Part shown: one piece after another, positions 46,564-54,801 of the stretch
Numbering within the stretch: position 1 is the first letter of the stretch
How the letters are laid out: every line of letters begins with the position of its first letter
Assembly (NCBI RefSeq): GCF_016806835.2
Contig: NZ_CP086111.1
Coordinates: 6,007,471 to 6,071,470, forward strand
Reading direction: 5' to 3'
Origin: Skermanella rosea
GTDB lineage: Bacteria; Pseudomonadota; Alphaproteobacteria; Azospirillales; Azospirillaceae
Length of the DNA: 64,000 bases
Notes under the pieces: generated by a model
The model's input: the letters and a program-made list of their open reading frames with translations, nothing else
The model's database searches: none
What the model was told of the DNA's origin: nothing
Made by a program: the position numbers and the translations under genes

Positions 46564-47349
46564 GTGAAGCGTCCATCCGTTCCGACCGGGATCGCCGCGG
46601 CAATCCTGTCCGCTCTCCTGCTGGCCCTCCTGGCCGCAGGCGGGCAGCTGCCGCGCAGCGCCTGGGCGCAATCCCTGGTGGCCGACCTGTCGAACCACCT
46701 GATCGCCATCAACACCGGCTTCGTCGGGACCGAGGTCGTGCTGTTCGGCGCCATCGACGGCCCGGGCGACGTGGCCGTGGTGGTCCAGGGTCCGCCCAGC
46801 GAGGTGATGGTCCGCCGCAAGTCGCGGATCGCCGGCATCTGGATCAACGCCGCCAGCATGGAGTTCCAGCAGGCGCCCAGCTTCTACAGCGTCGCGACCA
46901 ACCGCCCGCTCGACCAGATCGTCGGCGACGCCGTGCTGGCCCGGCACGAGATCGGCCTGTCGCACCTTCGGCTTGTCCCCGCCGCCTCCAGCCGCGCGGC
47001 ACCCGACCGGGTGCGGGAGTTCCGCGAGGCGCTGATCCGCAACAAGCAGGAGCTGGGCCTGTACGGCACCGCCCACGGGCAGGTCGCGTTCCTGGGCGAG
47101 CGGCTGTTCCGCACCAACGTCTATTTCCCGGCCAACGTGCCGACCGGGGCCTACACGGTCAGCGTCTTCCTGATCCGCGACGGCGACGTGGTCAGCGCCC
47201 AGACCACGCCGCTGACGGTCAGCAAGGTGGGCTTCAGCGCCGAGATCTTCGAATTCGCGGTGAGGCAGTCCACTTTGTACGGAATCTCGGCCATAATCTT
47301 CGCGGTGGCGGCCGGTTGGCTGGCCGGCGCGATCTTCCGAAAGGTGTGA
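46564..47349 (+). CDS. TIGR02186-family membrane-anchored protein
   Basis: 261 aa. A signal peptide (about 1-34, ending SAWAQ) is followed by a beta-rich periplasmic domain (LVADLSNHLIAINTGFVGTE, VVVQGPPSEVMVRRKSRIAG) and a single C-terminal transmembrane helix (SAIIFAVAAGWLAGAIF) with only a short cytoplasmic tail. This matches the uncharacterised TIGR02186 family, found in alphaproteobacteria next to TSUP permeases. The start is GTG. The topology suggests a periplasmic accessory subunit for the adjacent permease. Confidence 0.85.
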   Translation: MKRPSVPTGIAAAILSALLLALLAAGGQLPRSAWAQSLVADLSNHLIAINTGFVGTEVVLFGAIDGPGDVAVVVQGPPSEVMVRRKSRIAGIWINAASMEFQQAPSFYSVATNRPLDQIVGDAVLARHEIGLSHLRLVPAASSRAAPDRVREFREALIRNKQELGLYGTAHGQVAFLGERLFRTNVYFPANVPTGAYTVSVFLIRDGDVVSAQTTPLTVSKVGFSAEIFEFAVRQSTLYGISAIIFAVAAGWLAGAIFRKV

Positions 47350-47350
47350 C

Positions 47351-47845
47351 ATGAGCGATCCCGGGACCACGGCTTCGGCAACTCACCAGCGCATCTTCCT
47401 GGTGGTGGTCGACGACAGCGAGGAGCTGAACATCGCGCTGACCTACGCCTGCCTGCGGGCGCGCAACACCGGCGGCCGGGTGGCGCTGCTCTACGTGATC
47501 GAGCCCAGCGACTTCCAGCACTGGATCGCGGTCGAGGACATCATGCGGGAGGAGCGCCGGACCGAGGCCGAGCAGGTGCTCCAGCGCCACGCCAAGCAGG
47601 TCAACGAGATCACCGGCACCCTGCCGATCCTCTATGTCCGCGAGGGCGAGCGGCGCGACGAGCTGCTGGGCCTGATCAACGAGGAACCGTCGATCTCGAT
47701 CCTGGTGCTGGCCGCCGGCACCGGCCCGGAAGGGCCCGGCCCGCTGGTCACCCATCTGGCCGGCAAGGGCGTCGGCAAGCTGCGCATTCCCCTGACCCTG
47801 GTGCCGGGCAGCCTGAGGCGCGAACAGCTCGACCTGATCACCTGA
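47351..47845 (+). CDS. Universal stress protein (UspA family)
   Basis: 164 aa with the Usp fold: first strand RIFLVVVDDSEELNIALTYA, the middle region ILYVREGERRDELLGLI, and the nucleotide-binding end LAAGTGPEGPGPLVTHLAGK followed by RIPLTLVPG. The nucleotide-binding glycines (G-x2-G...G) suggest ATP binding, though spacing differs from the canonical G-2x-G-9x-G. It is the last gene of the TSUP operon. It may regulate or report on the transporter. Confidence 0.88.
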   Translation: MSDPGTTASATHQRIFLVVVDDSEELNIALTYACLRARNTGGRVALLYVIEPSDFQHWIAVEDIMREERRTEAEQVLQRHAKQVNEITGTLPILYVREGERRDELLGLINEEPSISILVLAAGTGPEGPGPLVTHLAGKGVGKLRIPLTLVPGSLRREQLDLIT

Positions 47846-47865
47846 GCGATCTCCGGGGACCGGCG

Positions 47866-49092
47866 TCACGCCGCCGGGCCGAACACCTGGATCGGCTCCC
47901 GCAGGCCCTTGACCGGCTGGTAGCCCAGCGAGGTCAGGCGCGGCGGGCAGACCGACGCGAACGCCTCCGAGGTCAGGATCGGCCGGCCCATCTCGGCGCA
48001 CAGCCCCTCGATCCGGCTGACCAGGTTGACCGCCGGCCCGATCACGGTGAAGTCCAGGCGGTCGGGCGCGCCGATATTGCCGTACATGACGTCGCCGACA
48101 TGCATGGCGATGCCCGCCTTCAGCGTCGGCAGCCCCCACGCCTGGAGCTCGCGGTTGCGGGTCTCCATCTGGCCGACCGCCTCCAGCGCCGCGTCCAGCG
48201 CGTCATGGACCTTGCCGTCCGGCGGGGTCCCTTCCGGCAGCGGGAAGATCGCCAGCATGGCGTCGCCGATGAATTTCAGGATCTCGCCGCCCCGCGCCTG
48301 CACGACACCGCCCATGATCTCGAAATAGCCGTTCAGCAGGCCGATCAGGTCGGCCAGCGGCAGCCGGTCCGCCAGGCTGGTGAAGCCCCGCAGGTCGCAG
48401 TACCACAGCACGGCGCGCAGGGTCTCGCCGGTGCCGCGCCGGATGTCGCCGGACAGGATGCGGGTGCCGGCCTCGCGCCCGACATAGGTGTCCAGCACGT
48501 TCACCGCCAGCCGCCGCAGCGCCATGGTCTCCAGCACGGTGGAGAGCGCCGGCATCACGTCGTAGATCAGCGTGAGCTGGTCGGAGGTGAAGCCGCCCGG
48601 CCGGTTGGACGTCCAGGTCGCGACGTTCAGCCGGCCGGTCGAGAAGCGCATGGGCATGGCGACGTAGTCGGTGCCGCCCTGCGCCTTCAGGTCGTCCAGG
48701 ATCGTGTAGGGGTAGGGCGGATCCAGCTGTTCGATCCGGTACCGCATGGCGTCGGCCCCGCCCTCGATGATCGCGCCGATCGGGCTGTTCAGGTATTCGG
48801 GCCGGAGCTCGGTGCCGTGCTCGCGCTCGATCTCCTCGACGCCGTCACGGTCCCGCAGCCAGTTGAAGGTGATGCCGCGGATCTGCGGATGGAGCATGCG
48901 GACCTGCCAGGCCGCGCGGAACAGCGGCACCCCGCCCTCGATCAGCCGCTTGCAGAAGGCGTCGAGCAGCGCCGCGATGCTGGCGGACCGCCTGCCGTCC
49001 TCCATCAGCCAGTCGATCAGCTCCATCCGGCTGAGGATCGCGCCGACTTCCGGAGGGCTCGGGCTGGCGTCGAGGGTCGGCTCGGTGATCAT
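47866..49092 (-). CDS. Class III adenylate/guanylate cyclase with N-terminal regulatory region
   Basis: 408 aa, cytosolic. Residues 1-220 form a helical and alpha-beta sensory region of unrecognised type. The cyclase domain follows with metal-binding Asp in YCDLRGFTSLADR and IGDAMLAIF, the adenine-selecting Lys in EILKFIGD and Asp in LDFTVIG, and the transition-state Asn/Arg pair in NLVSRIEG. All catalytic residues for cAMP synthesis appear present. It is convergent with the Usp gene. Confidence 0.9.
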   Translation of the reverse strand: MITEPTLDASPSPPEVGAILSRMELIDWLMEDGRRSASIAALLDAFCKRLIEGGVPLFRAAWQVRMLHPQIRGITFNWLRDRDGVEEIEREHGTELRPEYLNSPIGAIIEGGADAMRYRIEQLDPPYPYTILDDLKAQGGTDYVAMPMRFSTGRLNVATWTSNRPGGFTSDQLTLIYDVMPALSTVLETMALRRLAVNVLDTYVGREAGTRILSGDIRRGTGETLRAVLWYCDLRGFTSLADRLPLADLIGLLNGYFEIMGGVVQARGGEILKFIGDAMLAIFPLPEGTPPDGKVHDALDAALEAVGQMETRNRELQAWGLPTLKAGIAMHVGDVMYGNIGAPDRLDFTVIGPAVNLVSRIEGLCAEMGRPILTSEAFASVCPPRLTSLGYQPVKGLREPIQVFGPAA

Positions 49093-49201
49093 GGCGGTCC
49101 CGCTGTATCCTTTCGCCGGTGCTGGTTATGCTTGATCTGCGATACGATCCTGCCCATTTCCGAGGAAGCTCGCCAGTGATGATGGTGGGAAGGAGAGATA
49201 C

Positions 49202-49759
49202 ATGTTTATTCAGACCGAACAGACGCCCAATCCCGCGACCCTGAAATTCCTGCCCGGGCGCGACGTCCTGGGGCGGGGCACGGCCGACTTCCCGACGCCC
49301 GGGGATGCAGCCCGCTCGCCGCTGGCGCAACGGCTGTTCGAGATCGACGGTGTCGCCGGGGTGTTCCTGGGGAGCGACTTCGTCACCATCACCAAGGGCG
49401 AGGACCGCGACTGGTACCTGCTGAAGCCGTCCATCCTGGGCGTCATCATGGAGCATTTCACCGCCGGGCGTCCCGTCCTGATCGAGACGGCCGCCGACGA
49501 CAATGCCGCCCACGAGGACGACGACGAGATCGTCGCCCAGATCAAGGAGCTGCTCGACACCCGGGTCCGCCCCGCGGTGGCCCAGGACGGCGGCGACATC
49601 ACCTTCCAGGGGTTCGAGGACGGCGTCGTCTACCTCAACATGAAGGGCTCGTGCGCCGGCTGCCCCAGCTCGACCGCGACCCTGAAGGCCGGCATCGAGA
49701 ACATGCTGCGCCACTACATCCCCGAAGTGGTCGAAGTCCGCCAGAACGCCGCCTACTGA
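49202..49759 (+). CDS. NfuA-like Fe-S cluster carrier
   Basis: 185 aa. The N-terminal Nfu_N domain (IQTEQTPNPATLKFLPG) and a C-terminal NifU domain with the Fe-S-binding CxxC (KGSCAGCPSSTATLKAGIE). Such proteins carry [4Fe-4S] clusters to apoproteins in the cytoplasm. GGAAGGAGAG precedes the ATG. The length and arrangement match the alphaproteobacterial/mitochondrial NFU1 type rather than the longer E. coli NfuA. Confidence 0.95.
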   Translation: MFIQTEQTPNPATLKFLPGRDVLGRGTADFPTPGDAARSPLAQRLFEIDGVAGVFLGSDFVTITKGEDRDWYLLKPSILGVIMEHFTAGRPVLIETAADDNAAHEDDDEIVAQIKELLDTRVRPAVAQDGGDITFQGFEDGVVYLNMKGSCAGCPSSTATLKAGIENMLRHYIPEVVEVRQNAAY

Positions 49760-49782
49760 CCGGCGCCCTTTCCGGGCACCTG

Positions 49783-50868
49783 TCACGGGTCCGGCACCAG
49801 GAACTGCATGCCGAACCAGCGCCAGCGGCCGTCGGCCGCCGGCAGCGTGCAGTTCAGCCGGGTCCGGCCGGGGGGCATCTCCTCGGCGATCCGCAGCTCG
49901 ATCCGGTTGCCGTCGAGCCGTTCCAGCGCCGCCCGGCCCTGGCCCGACACGAAGCAGGCCAGCCGGTCCAGGTCCCGCAGCTCCCCGGTGACGGTGAAGC
50001 CGACGCTGGGCGGGTTCAGCGCCGGCGGGGACCGCAGCATCGGGTCGGCCGGCGTCACGTCGGCCACCGCGAGCGGCAAGGCGTTGGCGGCCAGCCGGAA
50101 GCGGTCGATCCCGCCGAATGAGTCGTTCATGAAGAAACGGGGCAGCGCCAGCGCATCCGAGCGGGCGTGCGCCACGCCCGAGGACTGGCTGAACGCGGCG
50201 TCGAACCCCTGGCGCCGCGCCAGGTCGCGCACCGCGAGGCTGTAGCTGCCGAACGGATAGGCCAGCAGGGTCGGCCGCACGCCCAGTTCCGCCTCGACCC
50301 GCTCCACCGCCCTGGCCAGGTCGGCGGCGTTCTGCTGCACCGTGCGCTGGGGCATCGACAGGCCGGCGGCGGGCAGCACGCCGATGACGGCGCCCGCCCT
50401 CGCGACCTCCCGCACCTGCGCCCAGGTCATGTGGCTCTGCGAGCCGGCGTCGATCGGGTCCGGCGCCACGAACAGGGTGAAGGGCAGGGCTGCCTGCTTC
50501 AGCCGCGGGAAGGCCTCGCGGTAGACGGAGCGGTGGGCGTCGTCGATGGTCAGCGCCACCGTCCGGTCCGGGAGGGGGGCGCCCCGCCGCAACCTGTCGA
50601 GGATCGCCGGCAGGGGCATCACCGTGTAGGCGCCGTCGGACAGCTCTGCCAAGTGCTGGTCGAACTGGTCCAGCCCGATTCCGGCCGGCCCGTACTGGTC
50701 CTCGCCGAACCGGCCATAGGCGAACACGACAGCGCCGGCGCCCTGGTCCGGCGGCCCGGAAACCGGCACCTCGCCATGGGCCCGGCCCCCGCCGAGCAGG
50801 GTCAGCCAGAGAAGGGCGGCGGCGAACCGGCGGACCGGCGTTGCCATGTGGAACAGCTTCAAGGCCAT
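49783..50868 (-). CDS. Polysaccharide deacetylase-like protein, degenerate active site
   Basis: 361 aa with a signal peptide (about 8-32). The NodB-like core shows motif 1 as TVALTIDDAHRSVYREAFP and motif 3 as LLAYPFGSYSLAVRD. The segment where motif 2 (H-S/T-x3-H, the two zinc ligands) should stand reads GAVIGVLPAAGLSMP, without histidines. The first aspartate pair is kept, but a normal zinc site cannot form. The C-terminal 100 residues add a beta domain. It may be a binding protein or a diverged enzyme acting on a surface polysaccharide. Confidence 0.82.
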   Translation of the reverse strand: MALKLFHMATPVRRFAAALLWLTLLGGGRAHGEVPVSGPPDQGAGAVVFAYGRFGEDQYGPAGIGLDQFDQHLAELSDGAYTVMPLPAILDRLRRGAPLPDRTVALTIDDAHRSVYREAFPRLKQAALPFTLFVAPDPIDAGSQSHMTWAQVREVARAGAVIGVLPAAGLSMPQRTVQQNAADLARAVERVEAELGVRPTLLAYPFGSYSLAVRDLARRQGFDAAFSQSSGVAHARSDALALPRFFMNDSFGGIDRFRLAANALPLAVADVTPADPMLRSPPALNPPSVGFTVTGELRDLDRLACFVSGQGRAALERLDGNRIELRIAEEMPPGRTRLNCTLPAADGRWRWFGMQFLVPDP

Positions 50869-50945
50869 GCGTCTCCGAACGGCTTCCTTGTGACACAAAT
50901 GGAGTGCCGCAACAAGATTGCCGCTTCCGGCCGGCAGCGGGAGCC

Positions 50946-51491
50946 TCACATCATCCGGCCGCCGGCGGCGCCGTCCCACAGCAGGGGGTAGCGTCCGGCG
51001 TCGGGCAGCTGGTAATGCCACCACTCCGACGCGTAGTGCCGCCAGCCCGCCGCCGCCATGATGCCCAGCAGCCTGCTGCGGTTGGCCTGCGCGGCCGGCG
51101 GGACCGCCGTCGACCCGTGGTGCGACAGCGCCGTCAGGTCGTCGAACGGCGTCCCCATGTCGAGCGGCGTGCCGCCGGCGTCCGCCAGCGTCAGGTCGAC
51201 CGCGACGCCGCGCGCGTGAGTGGAGCCCTGCCGCGGGTCGGCGATGAATTCCGGGTCGGGGAAGGCCCGCCACAGGCTCCACTGGGCCTCCACCGGGCGG
51301 AACGCGTCGTAGACCCTGAGCCGGCATCCCTGGCCCAGCGCCAGCCGGGCCGCCCGGTCGAGCGCCGCCGCGGCGTCGGGATGCAGCAGGCAGACGGCCC
51401 GGCGATAGATCGCCCGCCCGGTGATGTTGGCCGGGGTCGCGTAAATCAGGTCGATATCGACATCGGGCGACGCAATCTCTAACAACGTCAT
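50946..51491 (-). CDS. D-Ala-D-Ala dipeptidase (VanX/DdpX family)
   Basis: 181-aa zinc dipeptidase. The metal-binding motif is GSTHARGVAVDLTL (HxxGxAxD type), with the remaining ligand His and catalytic Glu in ASEWWHYQL. YDAFRPVEAQWSLWR matches the conserved Arg region. No signal peptide is seen, so it should act in the cytoplasm on D-Ala-D-Ala from cell-wall turnover, as proposed for DdpX. No vancomycin-resistance genes accompany it. Confidence 0.92.
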   Translation of the reverse strand: MTLLEIASPDVDIDLIYATPANITGRAIYRRAVCLLHPDAAAALDRAARLALGQGCRLRVYDAFRPVEAQWSLWRAFPDPEFIADPRQGSTHARGVAVDLTLADAGGTPLDMGTPFDDLTALSHHGSTAVPPAAQANRSRLLGIMAAAGWRHYASEWWHYQLPDAGRYPLLWDGAAGGRMM

Positions 51492-51564
51492 CTGGATTCC
51501 TGAAGGATCGGCAATGAAGAAGGTTCGTATCCGTGTCTAGCATGCCCCGCGTGAAAGATAGGTC

Positions 51565-52251
51565 ATGAGGATCCTCGGCATGGACAGCGCCACCGGCGCC
51601 TGTTCCGCGGCGCTCTGGTCCGACGGCGCCGTGGTCGCCCGGCGCTTCGCCGCGATGGATCGCGGCCAGTCCGAGGTCATGATCCCCATGGTCCAGGCCG
51701 TGCTGGACGAGGCCGGCGTGGCGTTCGGCCAGCTCGACGGGCTCGGCGTCACGGTCGGGCCGGGCGCCTTCACCGGCCTGCGGATCGGGCTGGCCGCCGC
51801 GCGCGGGATCGCGTTGGCCTCCGGGCTGCCGCTGGTCGGGGTGACCAGCTTCGAGGCGGTCGCCCACGGCGTGCCCGCGGCGGAGCGGTCCGGATGCCCG
51901 CTGCTGGTCGCCCTTGAGTCGCGGCGAGAAGATATTTTCGTCCAATCATTCGATATCGACCTTAATCCGCTGGACATTCCCCGGGCCGTGAGGCCCGCGG
52001 ACCTGGACCTGCCGGAAGGCCCCTGGCTGATTGCCGGCGACGCGGCCGCCCGCCTGGCCGCCGCCCTGGGCGCGCGGGAGGGGGGCATGCCAGCATGTCT
52101 CCGCGTCGCCGCCGGCCCCGGACTGCCCGACGCGGCCCACGTGGCCCGGCTGGTGGCCCTGCGCGGCCTCGCCGGAGCCGGGGAGGGGCCGCCCCAGCCC
52201 CTCTATCTTCGCCCGCCCGACGTCACGCTGCCGCCGCCCCGGACGCGATGA
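51565..52251 (+). CDS. tsaB: tRNA threonylcarbamoyladenosine biosynthesis protein TsaB
   Basis: 228 aa, ASKHA-fold partner of TsaD in t6A modification of ANN-reading tRNAs. The N-terminal ILGMDSATGACSAAL and the central VTVGPGAFTGLRIGLAAARG are the family signature. ATGA links its stop to the rimI start. An AT-richer patch at about 51925-51965 (GAAGATATTTTCGTCC) lies within the gene but keeps the frame. Confidence 0.96.
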   Translation: MRILGMDSATGACSAALWSDGAVVARRFAAMDRGQSEVMIPMVQAVLDEAGVAFGQLDGLGVTVGPGAFTGLRIGLAAARGIALASGLPLVGVTSFEAVAHGVPAAERSGCPLLVALESRREDIFVQSFDIDLNPLDIPRAVRPADLDLPEGPWLIAGDAAARLAAALGAREGGMPACLRVAAGPGLPDAAHVARLVALRGLAGAGEGPPQPLYLRPPDVTLPPPRTR

Positions 52252-52772
52252 GGCCCGGCGACGAAACCCCCGGCGCGGCCGGTCCCGGAGCGGTCAGGCT
52301 CCAGCCCGCCGGCCCTGCCGACCGCGAGATCCTCGGCTGCCTTCACGCCGCCTGCTTTCCGGAGGATCCGTGGAGTGCTGCGGCCATTGGTCGCCTGCTG
52401 GAGACGCCCGGCATGTTCGCCTTCCTCGCGGACGCCGGTCCCCCCGGGGAGCCGCGCCCCGTCGGTTTCGTCCTGGCCCGCGTCGCGGCGGGGGAGGGGG
52501 AGATTATAACCATCGGCATAGATCCCGGCGCGCGCCGTGCCGGCGCCGGCCGGGCTCTGCTTGCCGCGGCGGCGGACACGGCAAGGGAATGCGGGGCCGA
52601 AAGCCTGTTCCTGGAGGTCGCCGAGGACAACAAGCCGGCCCTCTGTCTGTATAGACGCCGAGGATTCCTCGAAATTGGTCGCAGACCAAACTATTATCGC
52701 CGAATAGACGGAGCAACCGCAGCTATTGTCATGAAGTTGGAACTATTCCAACTTAATACGAACCATAGTTAA
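52248..52772 (+). CDS. rimI: Ribosomal protein S18-alanine N-acetyltransferase RimI
   Basis: 174-aa GNAT acetyltransferase. Acetyl-CoA-binding motif A is ITIGIDPGARRAGAGRALL. The C-terminal LFLEVAEDNKPALCLYRRRG followed by FLEIGRRPNYY matches RimI. The start overlaps the tsaB stop (ATGA), the usual tsaB-rimI arrangement. The stop overlaps the convergent TusA gene by 4 bases. Confidence 0.92.
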   Translation: MRPGDETPGAAGPGAVRLQPAGPADREILGCLHAACFPEDPWSAAAIGRLLETPGMFAFLADAGPPGEPRPVGFVLARVAAGEGEIITIGIDPGARRAGAGRALLAAAADTARECGAESLFLEVAEDNKPALCLYRRRGFLEIGRRPNYYRRIDGATAAIVMKLELFQLNTNHS

Positions 52773-53023
52773 CGCTTGATCACCCAGAGCCGGTGGACCC
52801 CCTCCGAAGCACTGGGATTTTCCGGTTCTGGTCCCTGTACGGAGTGGCCCAGCTCGATCAACGATCTGGGCACGTTTTCCAAGGGTTCCCCAGCATTCAA
52901 GCGGACTTCGAGGGTTTCGCCGGGGGCCATGCGCTCGACCCGCAACTTGGCTCGGACAAAGGTTAACGGGCAGACGTCCGCTGTGATATCGAGGAAGTAA
53001 TCCGCTGACATTGCTGTGCTCAA
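52769..53023 (-). CDS. TusA/SirA-family sulfur carrier
   Basis: 84 aa with the TusA fold: strand YFLDITADVCPLTFVRAKL carries the active-site cysteine in a CPLT variant of the usual CPxP, followed by LEVRLNAGEPLENVPRSLIE and LWVIKR. TusA proteins relay persulfide sulfur to tRNA thiolation or other pathways. It is divergent from mucR and convergent with rimI. Confidence 0.88.
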   Translation of the reverse strand: MSTAMSADYFLDITADVCPLTFVRAKLRVERMAPGETLEVRLNAGEPLENVPRSLIELGHSVQGPEPENPSASEGVHRLWVIKR

Positions 53024-53113
53024 AATGTGCTCTTCACTCGCAGTAGATCGTTATTGCGTTGCTCGCGGAGAAGACTTATATCACAGTTTGTCGGTCCCCT
53101 GGAGCAAAGATAG

Positions 53114-53530
53114 ATGAACAACGGATCCCCATCCAACGAGCTGTTGTCTCTGACGACAGAGATCGTGGCTGCTCATGTTTCCAACAATACAGTGGCCGTT
53201 ACAGACCTGCCCCAACTGATCGAGCAGGTGTACAGGACCCTCGCCAATGTTGGCGTCGAGCCGGCGCCGGTCGTGGAGCGTCCTCAACCAGCGGTTCCGA
53301 TCAAGAAGTCGGTTACTCCAGAGTATATAATCTGTCTGGAGGACGGCAAGAAGCTCAAAATGCTGAAGCGGCATCTGAAAACCGCTTATGACATGACGCC
53401 GGAGGAATATCGCGACCGGTGGCAGCTGCCCCCCGATTATCCCATGGTCGCGCCGAACTACGCCAAGCAGCGGAGCAAGCTGGCCAAGCAGATCGGCCTT
53501 GGCACCCGCGCCCGGCGCGGCGCGGCCTGA
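53114..53530 (+). CDS. mucR: MucR/Ros-family transcriptional regulator
   Basis: 138 aa. MucR regulators repress many horizontally acquired, exopolysaccharide and cell-cycle genes by binding AT-rich DNA. The N-terminal oligomerisation region is helical, and the zinc-finger segment reads IICLEDGKKLKMLKRHLKTA followed by YDMTPEEYRDRW. Ligand candidates are Cys74, Asp77 (replacing Cys, as in other MucR/Ml proteins) and His87; the usual second His position is Ala91. The C-terminus ends in YPMVAPNYAKQRSKLAKQIG. Confidence 0.94.
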   Translation: MNNGSPSNELLSLTTEIVAAHVSNNTVAVTDLPQLIEQVYRTLANVGVEPAPVVERPQPAVPIKKSVTPEYIICLEDGKKLKMLKRHLKTAYDMTPEEYRDRWQLPPDYPMVAPNYAKQRSKLAKQIGLGTRARRGAA

Positions 53531-53955
53531 CGGCGGGGGGCCGGCACCCCGGTTCCGATCGGATGCTCCAGGTGCCCGGGACGTTCCGGCCCCGGGCGGC
53601 GCCTGATCTTCCGATCGGCTCCCGGGCCGGGTCGGCCTTGCTGGAATGACCGGACTGATGGTTACCGGATGCCTGCGCGCGGCGGAGGCGGGGTGACGAC
53701 GCGTCGCAGCTACTACTGCCAGTACTTGTGCGGCTGGCGATGATTACAAATAAATGACTCAGTTGACCTTGGCCTAGCGCTTTGTGGTATGCGTGTCGGA
53801 CGATGGAACGTTGCAGCCTCCCTGGAGTCGACTGCCCGTCCCGTCGGCATGGTGCGCGCCGTTCCGCGGATCGCCCTCCCGCCCGGGATGGTCCCTGATC
53901 GCGGCCAAGCGGCGGCTGGCCATGCATGTGCAACCCGAGCACCGCAAGCGAGAGC
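53531..53955. other. Spacer with candidate olsB promoter
   Basis: No gene is supported in these 425 bases. A possible promoter TTGACC (53763-53768), 16-base spacer, TGGTAT (53785-53790) lies 165 bases before olsB, in an AT-richer patch containing TTACAAATAAATGACTC. No hairpin with a U-tract was seen after mucR. Confidence 0.35.
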
Positions 53956-54774
53956 ATGGCCGACCTCATGATCGATCAGCTTGTCCAGAGCGATCTCCGC
54001 TCCGGCAACCTGGAAGTCCGACTGGCCGAATCCTCGGCCGAGGTTGATGCAGCCCAGGCGCTGCGATACCGAGTGTTCTATACCGAGATGGCGGCCCGGC
54101 CGACCGCGGAGATGGCGGCCCGGGGCCGGGATTTCGACAGCTTCGACAGGGTCTGCGACCACCTCCTGGTCATCGACCACAACCTGGGCTCCGGTGCCTC
54201 CGGCGTGGTCGGAACCTACCGGCTGATCCGCCGTCCCGCCGCCCGCTCCGCCGGCCGGTTCTACTCCAGCGACGAATACGACATCTCGCTGCTGGCGGGC
54301 TATCCGGGGGAGGTCCTGGAACTGGGCCGCTCCTGCGTCGACGCCGCCTACCGCTCCCGGCCGACCATGCAGCTCCTGTGGCGCGGCATCGCAGCCTATG
54401 TCTTCCAGTACGACATCGCCCTGATGTTCGGCTGCGCCAGCCTGCCGGGCACCGATCCGCGGAAGCTGGCCCTGCCGCTCTCCTTCCTGCACCACAACCA
54501 TCTGGCTCCCCCGGGCCTGCGGCCGGTGGCGCTGCCGGACCGCTACACCGGCATGAACCTGATGGAAGAGCACGAGATCGACATGCGGGCGGCCCTGAAC
54601 CTGCTGCCGCCGCTGATCAAGGGCTATCTCCGCCTGGGCGGCTTCGTCGGGGACGGCGCCGTGATCGACGAACAGTTCAACACCACCGACGTCTGCATCG
54701 TGGTCAAGACGGACCAGGTCACCGACAAGTATTCCAAGCATTACGAACGGCGGCGGGACGCCCTGGTATCGTGA
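53956..54774 (+). CDS. olsB: L-ornithine N-alpha-acyltransferase OlsB
   Basis: 272 aa, GNAT-like acyltransferase that transfers a 3-hydroxy-fatty acyl chain from acyl carrier protein to ornithine, giving lyso-ornithine lipid. Family landmarks include AAQALRYRVFYTEM, DFDSFDRVCDHLLVID, VLELGRSCVDAAYRSRPTM and the region FGCASLPGTDP. Three in-frame ATGs are close together (53926, 53956, 53968). The middle one follows a GCGAGAG ribosome-binding-like sequence. It is followed 27 bases later by the acyltransferase gene that completes the lipid. Confidence 0.92.
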   Translation: MADLMIDQLVQSDLRSGNLEVRLAESSAEVDAAQALRYRVFYTEMAARPTAEMAARGRDFDSFDRVCDHLLVIDHNLGSGASGVVGTYRLIRRPAARSAGRFYSSDEYDISLLAGYPGEVLELGRSCVDAAYRSRPTMQLLWRGIAAYVFQYDIALMFGCASLPGTDPRKLALPLSFLHHNHLAPPGLRPVALPDRYTGMNLMEEHEIDMRAALNLLPPLIKGYLRLGGFVGDGAVIDEQFNTTDVCIVVKTDQVTDKYSKHYERRRDALVS

Positions 54775-54801
54775 CCGCGGCATGACGAGGGCGGCATCCG
54801 G

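Noticed and set aside
50946-51491. VanX-like dipeptidase considered as glycopeptide resistance
   Set aside because: No vanH, vanA or vanRS partners, and Gram-negative DdpX-type enzymes serve cell-wall recycling.
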